57,567 bases of DNA from an uncultured Bacteroidota bacterium (GCA_903887415.1 CAISPO010000047.1:1-57567), one strand, 5' to 3'. Counted from the stretch's first letter, positions 25,178 to 34,173 are shown. The notes: generated by a model from the letters alone, not told the origin. Numbers and translations are program-made.

Positions 25178-26269
25178 ATGAATTTGATCAAGAATGTAGT
25201 ACGCTTGGTGGGGCTGGTAGGGCTGATCTTGATGTGTGTGTATGTACTGCCGGGGCATGTCCCGTTTTATGATAAGTATATCTTCTATCCTTTACAGTCA
25301 TTGCGGATAGCGCTGCTGGGATGGGTGCCATTTAGCGTGGGGGATGTGGTGTATGTGGCGGGCGGTGCAGCGTTGCTTTATACTGTAGTACGCTGGGTTT
25401 ATTACCTAGTTAAGTTCAGGGAGCATAAGAAGAGGCTGGCGGTGTCTGTTTTGGATACGGTTAATGCAGCCTTGTTTGCGTATTTGTTTTTCATAGTGGG
25501 GTGGGGCGCCAATTACTCAAAGCGGCCGCTGCATGAATACTGGGGAATGGATAGCCCGGTATATAAGACCCGTGAAGAGCGGAGGGCAGCCGATTCAGCC
25601 ATGCTGATAGCGTATAATGATTTCCTGGTGAGGAGGCTGAATGTGTTTGCGCCGCAATACCGCAACTTATCGCTGAAGGAGGTGAATGCGCGCTCGAAAG
25701 CATTTTATCAACATTATACCGACAGCAAGGTGAAGATGCATGGGCTGGATGTGAAGCCATCAATGTTTGGCTACTTTATGGAGCGTGTAGCGGTAGATGG
25801 GTATTACAATCCGTTTACGGGCGAGGGGCAGGTGAGCAGGCGGCTGCCAGGCTTTGTGCTGCCGTTTGTGGTGAGCCACGAGATGGCCCACCAGGCAGGC
25901 ATAGCAGCGGAGGGCGATGCTAACCTGATGGCCTATGCACTGGGCACACGATCTGCCGACCCGAGCTTCAACTACTCTGCTTACCTGAATATATGGCTGT
26001 ATGCCAACAGCCGCCTGTTCCGGAGGGATTCGGTGAGGGCGAAGCAATTTGAAGCGCAACTGAACAAGCTGACAAAAGCGCACCTGGATACGCTGGAAGA
26101 GCTGAGCAAGAAATTTGACAATGAAGCCAGCAGGTACAGCACCGAGTTTTATGACAACTACCTCAAGATGCAGCATCAGAAGGAAGGCATCAGGAGCTAT
26201 GGCAATGTAGTAACCAGTGCGTGGCTGCTGGAGCTGAATAGGAATGCCGGGGTGATACCGGTACCGTAA
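25178..26269 (+). CDS. DUF3810 family membrane protein (putative metallopeptidase)
   Basis: A 363-residue protein with three N-terminal membrane helices (about 5-27, 50-75 and 90-112), then a soluble region. The motif GFVLPFVVSHEMAHQAGIAAEGDANLMAY contains an HEMAH zinc-binding site with a downstream Glu, as expected for a zincin-type peptidase; the family is DUF3810, found mainly in Bacteroidota. The ATG at 25178 is used: the frame extends upstream only through the CGCAAAG repeat. Substrate unknown. The convergent spacer after it carries a 54-base repeat element. Confidence 0.87.
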   Translation: MNLIKNVVRLVGLVGLILMCVYVLPGHVPFYDKYIFYPLQSLRIALLGWVPFSVGDVVYVAGGAALLYTVVRWVYYLVKFREHKKRLAVSVLDTVNAALFAYLFFIVGWGANYSKRPLHEYWGMDSPVYKTREERRAADSAMLIAYNDFLVRRLNVFAPQYRNLSLKEVNARSKAFYQHYTDSKVKMHGLDVKPSMFGYFMERVAVDGYYNPFTGEGQVSRRLPGFVLPFVVSHEMAHQAGIAAEGDANLMAYALGTRSADPSFNYSAYLNIWLYANSRLFRRDSVRAKQFEAQLNKLTKAHLDTLEELSKKFDNEASRYSTEFYDNYLKMQHQKEGIRSYGNVVTSAWLLELNRNAGVIPVP

Positions 26270-26280
26270 GGGTTTAATAT

Positions 26281-26334
26281 CTCGCAAAGGCGCAAAGCTC
26301 GCAATTCACTCATTTAGTTTTTAAGGGCGCTAAG
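26281..26334. repeat. 54-base CGCAAAG element, copy 1
   Basis: CTCGCAAAGGCGCAAAGC followed by TCGC, a 7-base variable part, TCATTTAGTTTTTAA and CGCTAAG. It matches 37250-37303 at 48 of 54 positions, same orientation. Both copies lie just after plus-strand genes in convergent spacers. Confidence 0.75.
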
Positions 26335-26359
26335 CGAGAATGAAATGAGGCCATATTTT

Positions 26360-27913
26360 CTACCCTCGATACTCTCCCCATACATCGCGAAGCGTGTCTG
26401 CGATCTCGCCCAATGTACAAAGGTTTTCCACGGCGTCTATTACAGCGGGCATCAGGTTTTCGGTGGTGGTGGCTTGCTGTTTTATTGTTGCAAGGCAGGC
26501 TGCTGCAGCTTCGTTGTTGCGTTCTGCGCGGAGCTTCTTCAGCTTCTCGCTTTGCACGATGCGTATGGAGTCGTCTATACGGAATACAGGCGGCGCGGCG
26601 GCCTCGGCAGATGTGAATTTGTTTACGCCGACAATGATCTTGCTTTTGTCTTCTATGGCTTTATTGTAGGCATAGGCGGAGCGGGCAATTTCATCCTGCA
26701 TGAAGTGATGCTCTATGGCTTTTACGGACCCGCCCATTGCGTCTATTTTTTCTATCAGTTTCCATGCTGCGGCCTCTACTTCGTTGGTCAGGCTTTCTAC
26801 ATAGAATGAGCCGGCAAGCGGGTCCACGGTATCGGTAGCGCCGCTTTCGAAGGCGAGTATCTGCTGGGTGCGAAGTGCTATGGATGCGGCTTCCTCAGTG
26901 GGCAGGGACAATGCTTCATCGTAGCCGTTAGTGTGCAGCGATTGTGTGCCGCCTAGCACAGCCGAAAGGCCCTGCAAGGCCACACGAATGATGTTGTTCT
27001 TGGGTTGCTGTGCGGTGAGGGTGCTGCCGCCGGTTTGCGTATGGAAGCGCAGCATCTGGGCGCGGGGGTCGGTGGCGCCGAGCTCCTGGGTGATGTGTGC
27101 CCACATGCGGCGGGCGGCGCGGAACTTGGCTACTTCTTCAAACAGGTTGTTGTGGGCATTGAAGAAGAAAGACAACCTTTGTGCGAAGACATTTATATCA
27201 AGGCCTTTGTCCAGTGCCGCTTGCAGGTAGGCCTTGCCGTTAGCGAGTGTGAATGCAAGTTCTTGCACTGCATTTGCGCCTGCCTCGCGGATGTGATAGC
27301 CGGAGATAGAGATGGTGTTCCACTTAGGTACCTCCTTACTGCAATACTCGAAAATATCGGTGATGAGGCGCATGGATGGCGCTGGAGGGTAAATGTAAGT
27401 GCCGCGGGCGGCGTATTCCTTCAGTATATCATTTTGTATAGTGCCGGATATTTTCTTGATGTCGGCGCCTTGTTTTTTTGCAAGGGCTATGTATAATGCC
27501 AGCAGGATAAAAGCGGTGGCATTGATGGTCATGGATGTGGAAATATCGCTGAGGCGGATGTCTTTAAAGAGCAGCTCCATATCCTGAAGGGAGTCTATAG
27601 CTACACCTACTTTGCCTACTTCACCCTCAGACATGGCATGATCTGAATCGTAACCGATCTGTGTGGGAAGATCGAAAGCTACCGAGAGGCCGCTTACGCC
27701 CTGGCTGAGGAGAAAGTGATACCGTTTGTTAGATTCCTCTGCTGTGCTGAAGCCCGCGTACTGGCGCATGGTCCACATACGATCGCGGTACATGGCGGCG
27801 TGAACGCCACGGGTGAAGGGGAACTGCCCTGGCAGCTCATCCATTTTTACCGGCTCGCAGTAGAGCTCGTTGATTATTATACCTGAATCTGTTTTGATCG
27901 TTTTTTGGTCCAT
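26360..27913 (-). CDS. Methylmalonyl-CoA mutase large (catalytic) subunit, stand-alone
   Basis: A 517-residue TIM-barrel mutase subunit without the C-terminal B12-binding domain. It keeps the substrate motifs of methylmalonyl-CoA mutase: [15 protein letters not shown] (Tyr52), [29 protein letters not shown] (the Arg that binds the carboxylate in MutB) and [12 protein letters not shown] with the catalytic His. Tyr plus Arg favours methylmalonyl-CoA over isobutyryl-CoA. The reaction interconverts succinyl-CoA and (R)-methylmalonyl-CoA. A separate small B12-binding subunit is needed and is not in the window. The ATG at 27913 is chosen over upstream codons because it starts the family N-terminus after an A/T-rich leader. 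Confidence 0.9.
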   Translation of the reverse strand: MDQKTIKTDSGIIINELYCEPVKMDELPGQFPFTRGVHAAMYRDRMWTMRQYAGFSTAEESNKRYHFLLSQGVSGLSVAFDLPTQIGYDSDHAMSEGEVGKVGVAIDSLQDMELLFKDIRLSDISTSMTINATAFILLALYIALAKKQGADIKKISGTIQNDILKEYAARGTYIYPPAPSMRLITDIFEYCSKEVPKWNTISISGYHIREAGANAVQELAFTLANGKAYLQAALDKGLDINVFAQRLSFFFNAHNNLFEEVAKFRAARRMWAHITQELGATDPRAQMLRFHTQTGGSTLTAQQPKNNIIRVALQGLSAVLGGTQSLHTNGYDEALSLPTEEAASIALRTQQILAFESGATDTVDPLAGSFYVESLTNEVEAAAWKLIEKIDAMGGSVKAIEHHFMQDEIARSAYAYNKAIEDKSKIIVGVNKFTSAEAAAPPVFRIDDSIRIVQSEKLKKLRAERNNEAAAACLATIKQQATTTENLMPAVIDAVENLCTLGEIADTLRDVWGEYRG

Positions 27914-27953
27914 TTTTTGCGTGGTCTTTTTTGTGCGCGAGTCAACCACCCCA

Positions 27954-28010
27954 GACCATCGCCAGCGATGGTCATCCCCTCCTCCCGATGGCTATCGGGA
28001 CACGGAGGGG
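27954..28010. repeat. Double palindrome element
   Basis: Two hairpins side by side. GACCATCGC/GCGATGGTC (27954-27973) is perfect with a 2-base centre. The second has outer arms CCCCTCC (27976-27982) and GGAGGGG (28004-28010) enclosing TCCCGAT/ATCGGGA (27983-28000). It lies between two minus-strand genes, upstream of the mutase. Confidence 0.7.
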
Positions 28011-28060
28011 AGGTGTAACCAGCACTCATTTTCTTTTCTTAAAAGCATGTGGGTAAGCAA

Positions 28061-28609
28061 TTACATATTGGGTATTGACATTACCTTCCTTACTTCATTG
28101 CTGATGATCTGGATAGCCATGTCGGTTGGTACATCGCCTTCTGCTTGCTGGATGACCTCCAGAATGCGGGCATGCAGGTCGCGGGCTGGCCCGTCGGGGT
28201 TTACGGTTTGAGCCAGGCGGTTTATCATGTTCAATTCCTGCTCTTTTACGTTTTTAACCGTTTCCCAGGCGTTATTTGACACATATATCTGCTGCGAAAG
28301 GTTGTGCTCAAACTCTGCGCTGATGTTGAAGGTCATTGCCTGCTGCAGGTCGCGCACAGTCATGGATGGATCGTAAACGCGTGGTATGAGCAACCTGGGG
28401 CTGATGCGCTCCAGGAATACGATGAGCCGTTCGTATGCCTGCAGACGCAGGCGCATGGTGATATCCTGTGTGTCTTTGAAGAGGGCAAGCTGTTTACGCT
28501 GCATTTCCGTGACAAGGAATTTTCTAACGATCAGGTAGCAGGAGATCAGCACTACCAGTGCGGGTATTGTATATTTCAGAATTTCGAGCGTGGCAACCAT
28601 TATATCCAT
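28061..28609 (-). CDS. Conserved membrane-anchored protein of unknown function
   Basis: A 182-residue protein with one N-terminal membrane helix (about 10-30: YTIPALVVLISCYLIV) and a helical cytoplasmic part. Recognisable blocks are MRLRLQAYERLIVFLERISP, DLQQAMTFNISAEFEHNLSQQIYVS and AWETVKNVKEQELNMINRLAQ. This pattern is conserved in Bacteroidota, often under DUF7935, but I am not certain of the number. It lies upstream of the methylmalonyl-CoA mutase on the same strand, 147 bases away, separated by a double palindrome. No enzymatic motif is visible. Confidence 0.78.
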   Translation of the reverse strand: MDIMVATLEILKYTIPALVVLISCYLIVRKFLVTEMQRKQLALFKDTQDITMRLRLQAYERLIVFLERISPRLLIPRVYDPSMTVRDLQQAMTFNISAEFEHNLSQQIYVSNNAWETVKNVKEQELNMINRLAQTVNPDGPARDLHARILEVIQQAEGDVPTDMAIQIISNEVRKVMSIPNM

Positions 28610-28722
28610 AAGATCAATTCAAAGGCCAAAAGTAGCAATTCAAAATCTTTCGGGCACGGCAAATTAATATTATGATATTTTTTTTAATTTTTCAGACCTG
28701 TTTGCCCGAGGCCGCCGGCATG

Positions 28723-28738
28723 TGGCACAGTTTTTACC
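28723..28738 (+). promoter_or_regulatory. Possible sigma-54 (-24/-12) site
   Basis: TGGCAC, five bases, TTACC. The -24 half is a perfect consensus; the -12 half has A for the G of TTGC, which usually weakens such promoters. It would start transcription near 28749, 14 bases before the ATG at 28763, a natural position. rpoN lies 2.5 kb away. Confidence 0.35.
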
Positions 28739-28762
28739 AGACTTAGGTAAACAAAAAGTATT

Positions 28763-29236
28763 ATGGAACTCCACGAATCAATGACGGAAATACTGAACGA
28801 CCTGGTAATGATAAACAACGACCGTATAGCTGGCTATGAGAAAGCAAAAGGCGAGTTGAACGGCCTTGATATTGACCTTAAGGCGCTCTTTGAGGAGATG
28901 ATACATCAGAGCGACGCAAATAAAGACGCACTTATTGAAAAGATAGAGGAGAAGGGTGGAATAGTTGACAATGATACGAGTTCCGCAGGCAAGATATACC
29001 GGGCATGGATGGACATAAAATCAACATTCACAGCAAGCGACCGCCATTCCATACTTGCTGCCTGCGAATTTGGCGAAGATGCCGCTCTTCGTGCTTACGA
29101 GTCTGCGTTGTCATCAGGCCTTTTGCTGGACGCCTCTTTCCGGGAACTGGTGGAGGGGCAGTTAGCCTCGCTGAAGAAATCGCATGATGTCGTTAAACAA
29201 CAGAGAAATGCGCATAAGTCGCTGCAAGGCAAATAA
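28763..29236 (+). CDS. PA2169/DUF2383 four-helix bundle protein
   Basis: A 157-residue, all-helical protein: ILNDLVMINNDRIAGYEKA (helix 1), LKALFEEMIHQSDANKDALIEKI (helix 2), a loop with GGIVDNDTSSAGKIYRAWMDIKS, then helices 3 and 4 (ILAACEFGEDAALRAYESAL and LVEGQLASLKKSHDVV). This is the ferritin-like fold of the PA2169 family (PF09537), often found among stress or starvation-induced genes; no enzymatic activity is established. A sigma-54-like site lies directly upstream. A second small soluble gene follows 50 bases downstream and is probably co-transcribed. Confidence 0.87.
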   Translation: MELHESMTEILNDLVMINNDRIAGYEKAKGELNGLDIDLKALFEEMIHQSDANKDALIEKIEEKGGIVDNDTSSAGKIYRAWMDIKSTFTASDRHSILAACEFGEDAALRAYESALSSGLLLDASFRELVEGQLASLKKSHDVVKQQRNAHKSLQGK

Positions 29237-29286
29237 TGATTTAAAAAAAACGCTGAAATTTTTCACACCAACTTAATTATTATGTT

Positions 29287-29646
29287 ATGAAAGCTGAATT
29301 AAAAGGCAGAGCGATGCCGGCGGATGAGGTGCCATTTATGAGTACGCTTACCGAGCGGATAAACAAGGCGGTAAAAGATGGTTATACAGACAGTTTGAAG
29401 GTGACGAAGCAAGGTTTGTATTCCACTATGAAAGATAAAACTTACGGGCCTGATGAGGTGCGCGTGATAGATTTCTGCCGTTTTGAAGGGCAGTCGGATC
29501 CGGCTGACAATTCAATAATGTATGTTATAGAAACAGCAGATGGGGTAAAAGGTACGTTGGTGGATGCCTACGGTGCATATGCGGACGAGCATGTGAACAA
29601 ATTTATGACTGAGGTTGAGGAGATCAGTAAAAAGCATCCAAAGTGA
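29287..29646 (+). CDS. Conserved small soluble protein of unknown function
   Basis: A 119-residue protein with a basic N-terminal half (MKAELKGRAMPADEVPFMST, then TERINKAVKDGYTDSLKVT) and a second half that alternates strand-like segments (EVRVIDFCRFEGQSDPADNSIMYVIETADGVKGTLVDAYGAY) before a C-terminal helix. No family is recognised with certainty; similar short proteins occur next to stress-type genes in Bacteroidota. It follows the PA2169-type gene by 50 bases. The stop codon at 29644-29646 abuts the stop codon of the convergent kinase with no base between. Confidence 0.78.
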   Translation: MKAELKGRAMPADEVPFMSTLTERINKAVKDGYTDSLKVTKQGLYSTMKDKTYGPDEVRVIDFCRFEGQSDPADNSIMYVIETADGVKGTLVDAYGAYADEHVNKFMTEVEEISKKHPK

Positions 29647-31041
29647 TCAATCCTCAACCGGAAAAAACAATTTGAACCTGGCCCCCATGTTTGGCTCTCC
29701 ATGGCCGATGATATAGCCTTCATGATTTGCCATAATCCGCTGGCAGATAGCCAGCCCTATCCCTTTGCCATCGTACTTGGATTCCTGGGTGTGCAGGCGC
29801 TGAAATATCTGGAATATTTTGCTGATGTACTGATTATCGAAACCGATACCATTGTCGGAGCAGACGATACGGTAAAATTTTTTGTGCATCAGGTTTGGGT
29901 TGAGGCTTACCAGTTCATGCCCCGTAATAGTCTCGCAACTGAGCGTAATTACCGGTTTCACGCCTTCCCTGGTGAATTTCAGGGAGTTATCAAGCAGGGC
30001 TTTGAAGAGTATCTTTAATTGGTTTGGATATCCTTTAATAACAGGCAGTGCATATACTTCTACAGATGCGCCGATTGCTTTTATCTGTTCTTCAAGATCA
30101 AAAAGGATATACTGGCAGGTAACATTAAGTTCAACTGTTTCTTTCGCTTCATCGATCTTTGTGAGGCTAGTGAGTGCGTTGAGATCATAAATGAGCGACT
30201 GCATCCTGCTTGCTGATGAATTGATACGGTCAATAGTGATCCTGCTCTGGTCATCAATTTGGCCGCTGTTTTTGTAGAGCAGCATATTACTGAACACCTG
30301 TATTTTTCTTAATGGCTCCTGCAGGTCGTGAGATGCTGCGAAAGCAATTTCCTGCAATTCATTGTGCGACCTCCGGAGGTCTATCACTTTTGTTTGCAGT
30401 TCTTCCTGGTACCGGATCCGTTCGCGCAGCTCCTTGATCATTATAGAGAACAGGATAAGCGTAATGATGCAAAAAATGACCAGCAGATACTTCAATGTGC
30501 TGGTAGTAAGCGCCTGGTAAAACTGCTCCCCACGCGATCTTTCAGCCAGCAATTTGTTTTCAGCAAGGCGCATAGCTCTTAGCTGGTGGGAACACTCTAT
30601 CATTTGCTGCCGGCTGTCAAAATAGAACTTCGAAGGGCTCGTGGACCGGCAGGAGTCCACGTATTCTATGTTTGCCCTTACCGCGGCGATACGTATGGCA
30701 ATGCTGGCTTTCAGCAGTGCAACGTTTTTCCTTTGTTCGGGGTTATCGCTTGTAATTTTTCCAAGTGTGTCCACATATTTGTTAATGCTGTCAACGGCGT
30801 TGTTAAGATTCCTCAGGTATAAGGTGTCGTGGGTGATCATGTATCCTCGCTCGGTGAGGCCAACATCCCGCAGGAAAACTTCGGTGGAGCGGATGTTTAT
30901 GATAACAAGATTGGTGTGGTCAACGGCATCGGAAAACTGGGTAAATGTGGAAAACCTCGCCATGGAAAACAGCGAAAGCGCAATCATAGACACAAATGAC
31001 ACGCAAAAAGCAATAACAATTACGAGTAACCTCTTTTTCAT
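29647..31041 (-). CDS. CHASE3-type sensor histidine kinase
   Basis: A 464-residue membrane kinase. A first helix (about 5-27) and a second (about 185-207) enclose a helical CHASE3-like periplasmic domain with RSTEVFLRDVGLTERGYMITHD, the usual CHASE3 motif. A short coiled coil follows, then HisKA with the phospho-acceptor in AASHDLQEPLRK (His238) and an HATPase domain with N box (LKALLDNSLKFT), CSDNGIGFD and GKGIGLAIC. It is divergent from rpoN (210-base spacer) and shares its SHDxQEPLRKI motif with the PAS kinase at 34174-35790, so it may feed the same sigma-54 activator. It ends directly against the convergent gene at 29287-29646, without a terminator. Confidence 0.9.
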   Translation of the reverse strand: MKKRLLVIVIAFCVSFVSMIALSLFSMARFSTFTQFSDAVDHTNLVIINIRSTEVFLRDVGLTERGYMITHDTLYLRNLNNAVDSINKYVDTLGKITSDNPEQRKNVALLKASIAIRIAAVRANIEYVDSCRSTSPSKFYFDSRQQMIECSHQLRAMRLAENKLLAERSRGEQFYQALTTSTLKYLLVIFCIITLILFSIMIKELRERIRYQEELQTKVIDLRRSHNELQEIAFAASHDLQEPLRKIQVFSNMLLYKNSGQIDDQSRITIDRINSSASRMQSLIYDLNALTSLTKIDEAKETVELNVTCQYILFDLEEQIKAIGASVEVYALPVIKGYPNQLKILFKALLDNSLKFTREGVKPVITLSCETITGHELVSLNPNLMHKKFYRIVCSDNGIGFDNQYISKIFQIFQRLHTQESKYDGKGIGLAICQRIMANHEGYIIGHGEPNMGARFKLFFPVED

Positions 31042-31201
31042 TGGTATCCAAAGCTACATTTTGTAGAACAATTTCCTCATGGTGGCATGAAAGTTTGCGT
31101 GATGATAGATAAGTTTAATTTTATATAATAATTTAAATATGTCGTAAGTAATTTGTAGTGAGCTAAATATTGTGCTTATAATAAAATATTGTTCAAAAAA
31201 T

Positions 31202-31209
31202 TAAGTTTG
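31202..31209 (+). promoter_or_regulatory. Candidate -7 box for rpoN
   Basis: TAAGTTTG fits TAnnTTTG and lies 42 bases before the rpoN ATG at 31252. No well-spaced -33 TTG is obvious. Confidence 0.4.
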
Positions 31210-31251
31210 GCTTTAACCTTGATTTATAGTGAGCAATACAATTTGCACACT

Positions 31252-32667
31252 ATGATATCACAGCAACAATCACAGAGACAACAACTTAAGATTCTTCCAC
31301 AGCAAATACAGCTGTTGAACCTGTACTTCCTGAACTCGCTGGAATTGCAGCAACGGATAAAAAATGAGCTGGAAGAAAATCCGTTCCTTGATGCAAAAGA
31401 AGAAACGGCGCCGGACGAGGATAACAAATCGACCAAAGATTCTGAGCAGGACTACCAGGACTGGGAGGAAACCATGTACGAAGACAGGCCTGACTACAAA
31501 GCAGAATACCAGAATTACTTTGACGCAGAGGTAGCGCCGAACTCGGCTATAACTGACGTGGCTACATTCAAGGAGGATGCTAAACGGCAATTGCATTTGC
31601 TTGACCTCGGCAAGGAAGATCTGGATACAGCCGAGTATATAATAGATATACTGAACCCGCAGGGGCTTATGGACAGGCCGCTGGAGGAAGTGGCAGACGA
31701 TATGTCCTTTCATTTTCAAAATGTGGTGAGTACTGAACAGATAAAGAAGGGCCTTGCTATTGTGCAGACGTTGGACCCAACAGGTATTGGCGCATGCAGC
31801 ATCAGGGAGTGCCTGCTACTGCAACTAAATAAAATGAATAAGAGCAGGCCGGATGTGAAATGTGCGGTCACCCTGCTTGAAAATCACTATAACGACCTGA
31901 TGCACCGCCAGTTTGAAAAACTGCACCACGCCCTGAAAATAGATGATGATGAATTGCGGATAGTGCTAAACCTGATCGGCAGCCTGAAGTTTTACCCAGT
32001 GACAGAAATAGCGCGGAGCGACCCCAAGAACACAATTATCCCTGATTACATCATTACTAATTACGGGGATAATATACAGGTGAATTTATTCTCCAGCCGG
32101 TCGTCATCCGTGTTTGTAAACCAGACACTGCACGACCAGCTTGCCAGCCATGTAAGCAACAAAGACAAAACAGCCAGCCAGTATATAAAGAGCAAACTGA
32201 GCAGTGCGCAATGGTTCGTGAACGCGGTAAAACAAAGAGAAGAAACAATGATGCGCATAATGCAGTGCATTGTGGAGATACAACATGATTATTTCATTTC
32301 CGGCGACATACAACTGCTCAAGCCAATGGTGCTGCGAAACGTTGCTGAAATTTCGGGCTACGATATATCTACGATCTCCCGTATCACCAGCAATAAATAT
32401 GCGGAAACGCACTTTGGGTTGCTGTACCTTAAAAAGCTTTTCAGCGAGGGCATAGCCGATAAAAAGGGAGATGTGATCAGCAATAAGGTGATACAATCGG
32501 TAATAGGTGACGCAATAAGCGTCGAGGACAAAAAACACCCGTACACCGACCAGCAACTGGTGAACCTGCTTTCCGGCAAAGGATACAATATAGCTCGCCG
32601 CACTGTGGCAAAGTACAGAGAGCAAATGCACATACCCATAGCACAAGTGCGCGCTGTATGGGCATAA
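31252..32667 (+). CDS. rpoN: RNA polymerase sigma-54 factor
   Basis: A 471-residue sigma-54. Region I is Gln/Leu-rich (SQQQSQRQQLKILPQQIQLL, then LELQQRIKNELEENPFLD), followed by an acidic region II (about 45-95) and the core-binding domain (LDLGKEDLDTAEYIIDIL, LDPTGIGACSIRECLLLQL). The HTH and the RpoN box (ARRTVAKYRE, near 455) are at the C-terminus. The ATG at 31252 starts region I; the longer frame upstream passes the -7 box. Sigma-54 directs core polymerase to -24/-12 promoters and needs an AAA+ activator, which is encoded next. This adjacency is less common than the lptB-rpoN-hpf neighbourhood of proteobacteria. Confidence 0.95.
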   Translation: MISQQQSQRQQLKILPQQIQLLNLYFLNSLELQQRIKNELEENPFLDAKEETAPDEDNKSTKDSEQDYQDWEETMYEDRPDYKAEYQNYFDAEVAPNSAITDVATFKEDAKRQLHLLDLGKEDLDTAEYIIDILNPQGLMDRPLEEVADDMSFHFQNVVSTEQIKKGLAIVQTLDPTGIGACSIRECLLLQLNKMNKSRPDVKCAVTLLENHYNDLMHRQFEKLHHALKIDDDELRIVLNLIGSLKFYPVTEIARSDPKNTIIPDYIITNYGDNIQVNLFSSRSSSVFVNQTLHDQLASHVSNKDKTASQYIKSKLSSAQWFVNAVKQREETMMRIMQCIVEIQHDYFISGDIQLLKPMVLRNVAEISGYDISTISRITSNKYAETHFGLLYLKKLFSEGIADKKGDVISNKVIQSVIGDAISVEDKKHPYTDQQLVNLLSGKGYNIARRTVAKYREQMHIPIAQVRAVWA

Positions 32668-32692
32668 TAGCAATAGTCAAGGTATAAATCCT

Positions 32693-32700
32693 TATATTTG
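32693..32700 (+). promoter_or_regulatory. Candidate -7 box for the activator operon
   Basis: TATATTTG fits TAnnTTTG. It ends 20 bases before the ATG at 32721 in the 53-base gap after rpoN, so the activator and the two kinases may also be transcribed independently of rpoN. Confidence 0.45.
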
Positions 32701-32720
32701 GTACACACACAATAACAACT

Positions 32721-34151
32721 ATGCACAAAATACTGGTAGTAGATGACGACAACGATATGTGCCTGCTCCTTACCCGTTTCCTGACAAGGAACAACTACAC
32801 TGTAGCGAGCGCGAAAAGCGGCCAATCTGCAATAGAATGGATGAAGAAAAACACACCGGACCTGGTTTTATGCGACTTCCGGCTTGACGATATGACTGGC
32901 GTTCAGTTGCTATCAAAGATCAAGGAAATGCACCCCGGTGCGGCTGTTATAATAATTACTGGCTACAGCGATGTAAAGGATGCAGTAGAAGTGATGAAAC
33001 TTGGTGCGTACGATTATGTGACAAAACCACTTTTCCCGGATGAAATATTATTGACTATAAAAAAAGCGCTTGCGGAAGAGCCGAAGGAAAGTGTGGTATC
33101 AAGGCCTTCTCCCGGCAGCAACGGGACTACTATAAAGGCAAAAAGCGCTTATAACAACCAGTACATTATTGGAGAGAGCCCTGAATTCGGGGTGATTATC
33201 AAGCAAATAGACCTTGTGGCGCCTACCAATTTCAGCGTAATTATTTATGGTGAAAGCGGGAGCGGAAAAGAGGCAATAGCGCAACAGATACACCAGAAAA
33301 GCAAGCGGTCGGACAAGCCGTTTGTGGCTATTGATTGCGGGGCCTTATCCAAAGAACTGGCTGGCAGCGAGCTTTTCGGGCATGAAAAGGGGGCATTCAC
33401 CGGTGCGCTCAACCAAAAAACCGGCAGCCTGGAAATAGCCAATGGCGGCACAATATTCCTTGATGAGATAGGCAACCTGTCTTACGATATACAGGTATCC
33501 TTGCTGCGCGTGGTGCAGGAGCGCAAAATAAGAAGGGTAGGCGGCGTTAAGGATATAGAACTGGATGTGCGAATAATTATTGCAAGTAACGAGAACCTCT
33601 GGGACCTTGCTCGGGCGGGTAAATTCAGGGAGGACCTTTATCACCGGTTCAATGAGTTTAGTATTTCTGTACCATCATTGCGGGAGCGCAAACAGGATAT
33701 CATGCTGTTTGCCCATCATTTTCTGCAAGTAACAAATTCTGAATTGGGCAAGAATGTCAAGGGCTTCACCAAAGAAGTCGAAGCCATTCTTAACAGTTAT
33801 GTGTGGTACGGCAACCTGCGCGAACTGAAGAATGTTATTAAACGTGCCACACTGCTGAGCGATGGCGACCTGGTAGAAGCAAAAACACTACCGTTTGAGA
33901 TCAGCAATTTTTATAAACTGCAATTTGACTCACCAGCTGCAGAAAAAGTGGCCAGTGCGCCACAGGGCGATGGAGCGGTATCCTATGAAAATAAATTGAA
34001 GAGCGCAAACCTTGACGCTGAATATGAAGTAATACTGGATGCGCTGAAGCAGGCTAACTATAATAAAAGCAAAGCAGCCAAGCTACTTAATGTGGACCGG
34101 AAGACGCTGTATAACAAGATGAGGCAATTCAAGGAATTTAACATGGATTAG
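32721..34151 (+). CDS. Sigma-54-dependent response regulator (NtrC type)
   Basis: A 476-residue three-domain activator. The receiver (1-120) has the acidic pocket Asp8/Asp9/Asp10, phospho-acceptor Asp52 (LCDFRLDD) and Lys in TKPLFPDE. The AAA+ domain (about 145-385) has Walker A GESGSGKE, the GAFTGA loop that contacts sigma-54, Walker B GTIFLDEIG, the sensor region and VWYGNLRELKNVIKRA. The C-terminal Fis-type HTH (about 440-476) ends AAKLLNVDRKTLYNKMRQF. In Walker A, Glu follows the Lys instead of the usual Thr/Ser region being extended; this occurs in other family members. Adjacent kinases at 34174 and 35771 are probable phosphodonors; the gap to the first is 22 bases. Confidence 0.95.
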   Translation: MHKILVVDDDNDMCLLLTRFLTRNNYTVASAKSGQSAIEWMKKNTPDLVLCDFRLDDMTGVQLLSKIKEMHPGAAVIIITGYSDVKDAVEVMKLGAYDYVTKPLFPDEILLTIKKALAEEPKESVVSRPSPGSNGTTIKAKSAYNNQYIIGESPEFGVIIKQIDLVAPTNFSVIIYGESGSGKEAIAQQIHQKSKRSDKPFVAIDCGALSKELAGSELFGHEKGAFTGALNQKTGSLEIANGGTIFLDEIGNLSYDIQVSLLRVVQERKIRRVGGVKDIELDVRIIIASNENLWDLARAGKFREDLYHRFNEFSISVPSLRERKQDIMLFAHHFLQVTNSELGKNVKGFTKEVEAILNSYVWYGNLRELKNVIKRATLLSDGDLVEAKTLPFEISNFYKLQFDSPAAEKVASAPQGDGAVSYENKLKSANLDAEYEVILDALKQANYNKSKAAKLLNVDRKTLYNKMRQFKEFNMD

Positions 34152-34173
34152 TGAAGAATAAACACACTGGGAA

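Noticed and set aside
27914-28060. Cobalamin riboswitch before the B12-dependent mutase
   Set aside because: The hairpins there are simple palindromes; no B12-box-like conserved core is visible and the spacer is too short for the full aptamer.
31083-31098. TGGCAT...TTGC upstream of rpoN as an autoregulatory sigma-54 site
   Set aside because: The GG-GC distance is 11 instead of 10, which sigma-54 does not normally accept, and the sequence is only a partial match.
32721-33080. Response regulator without an adjacent kinase
   Set aside because: Two kinases follow directly in the same operon, so it is not an orphan.
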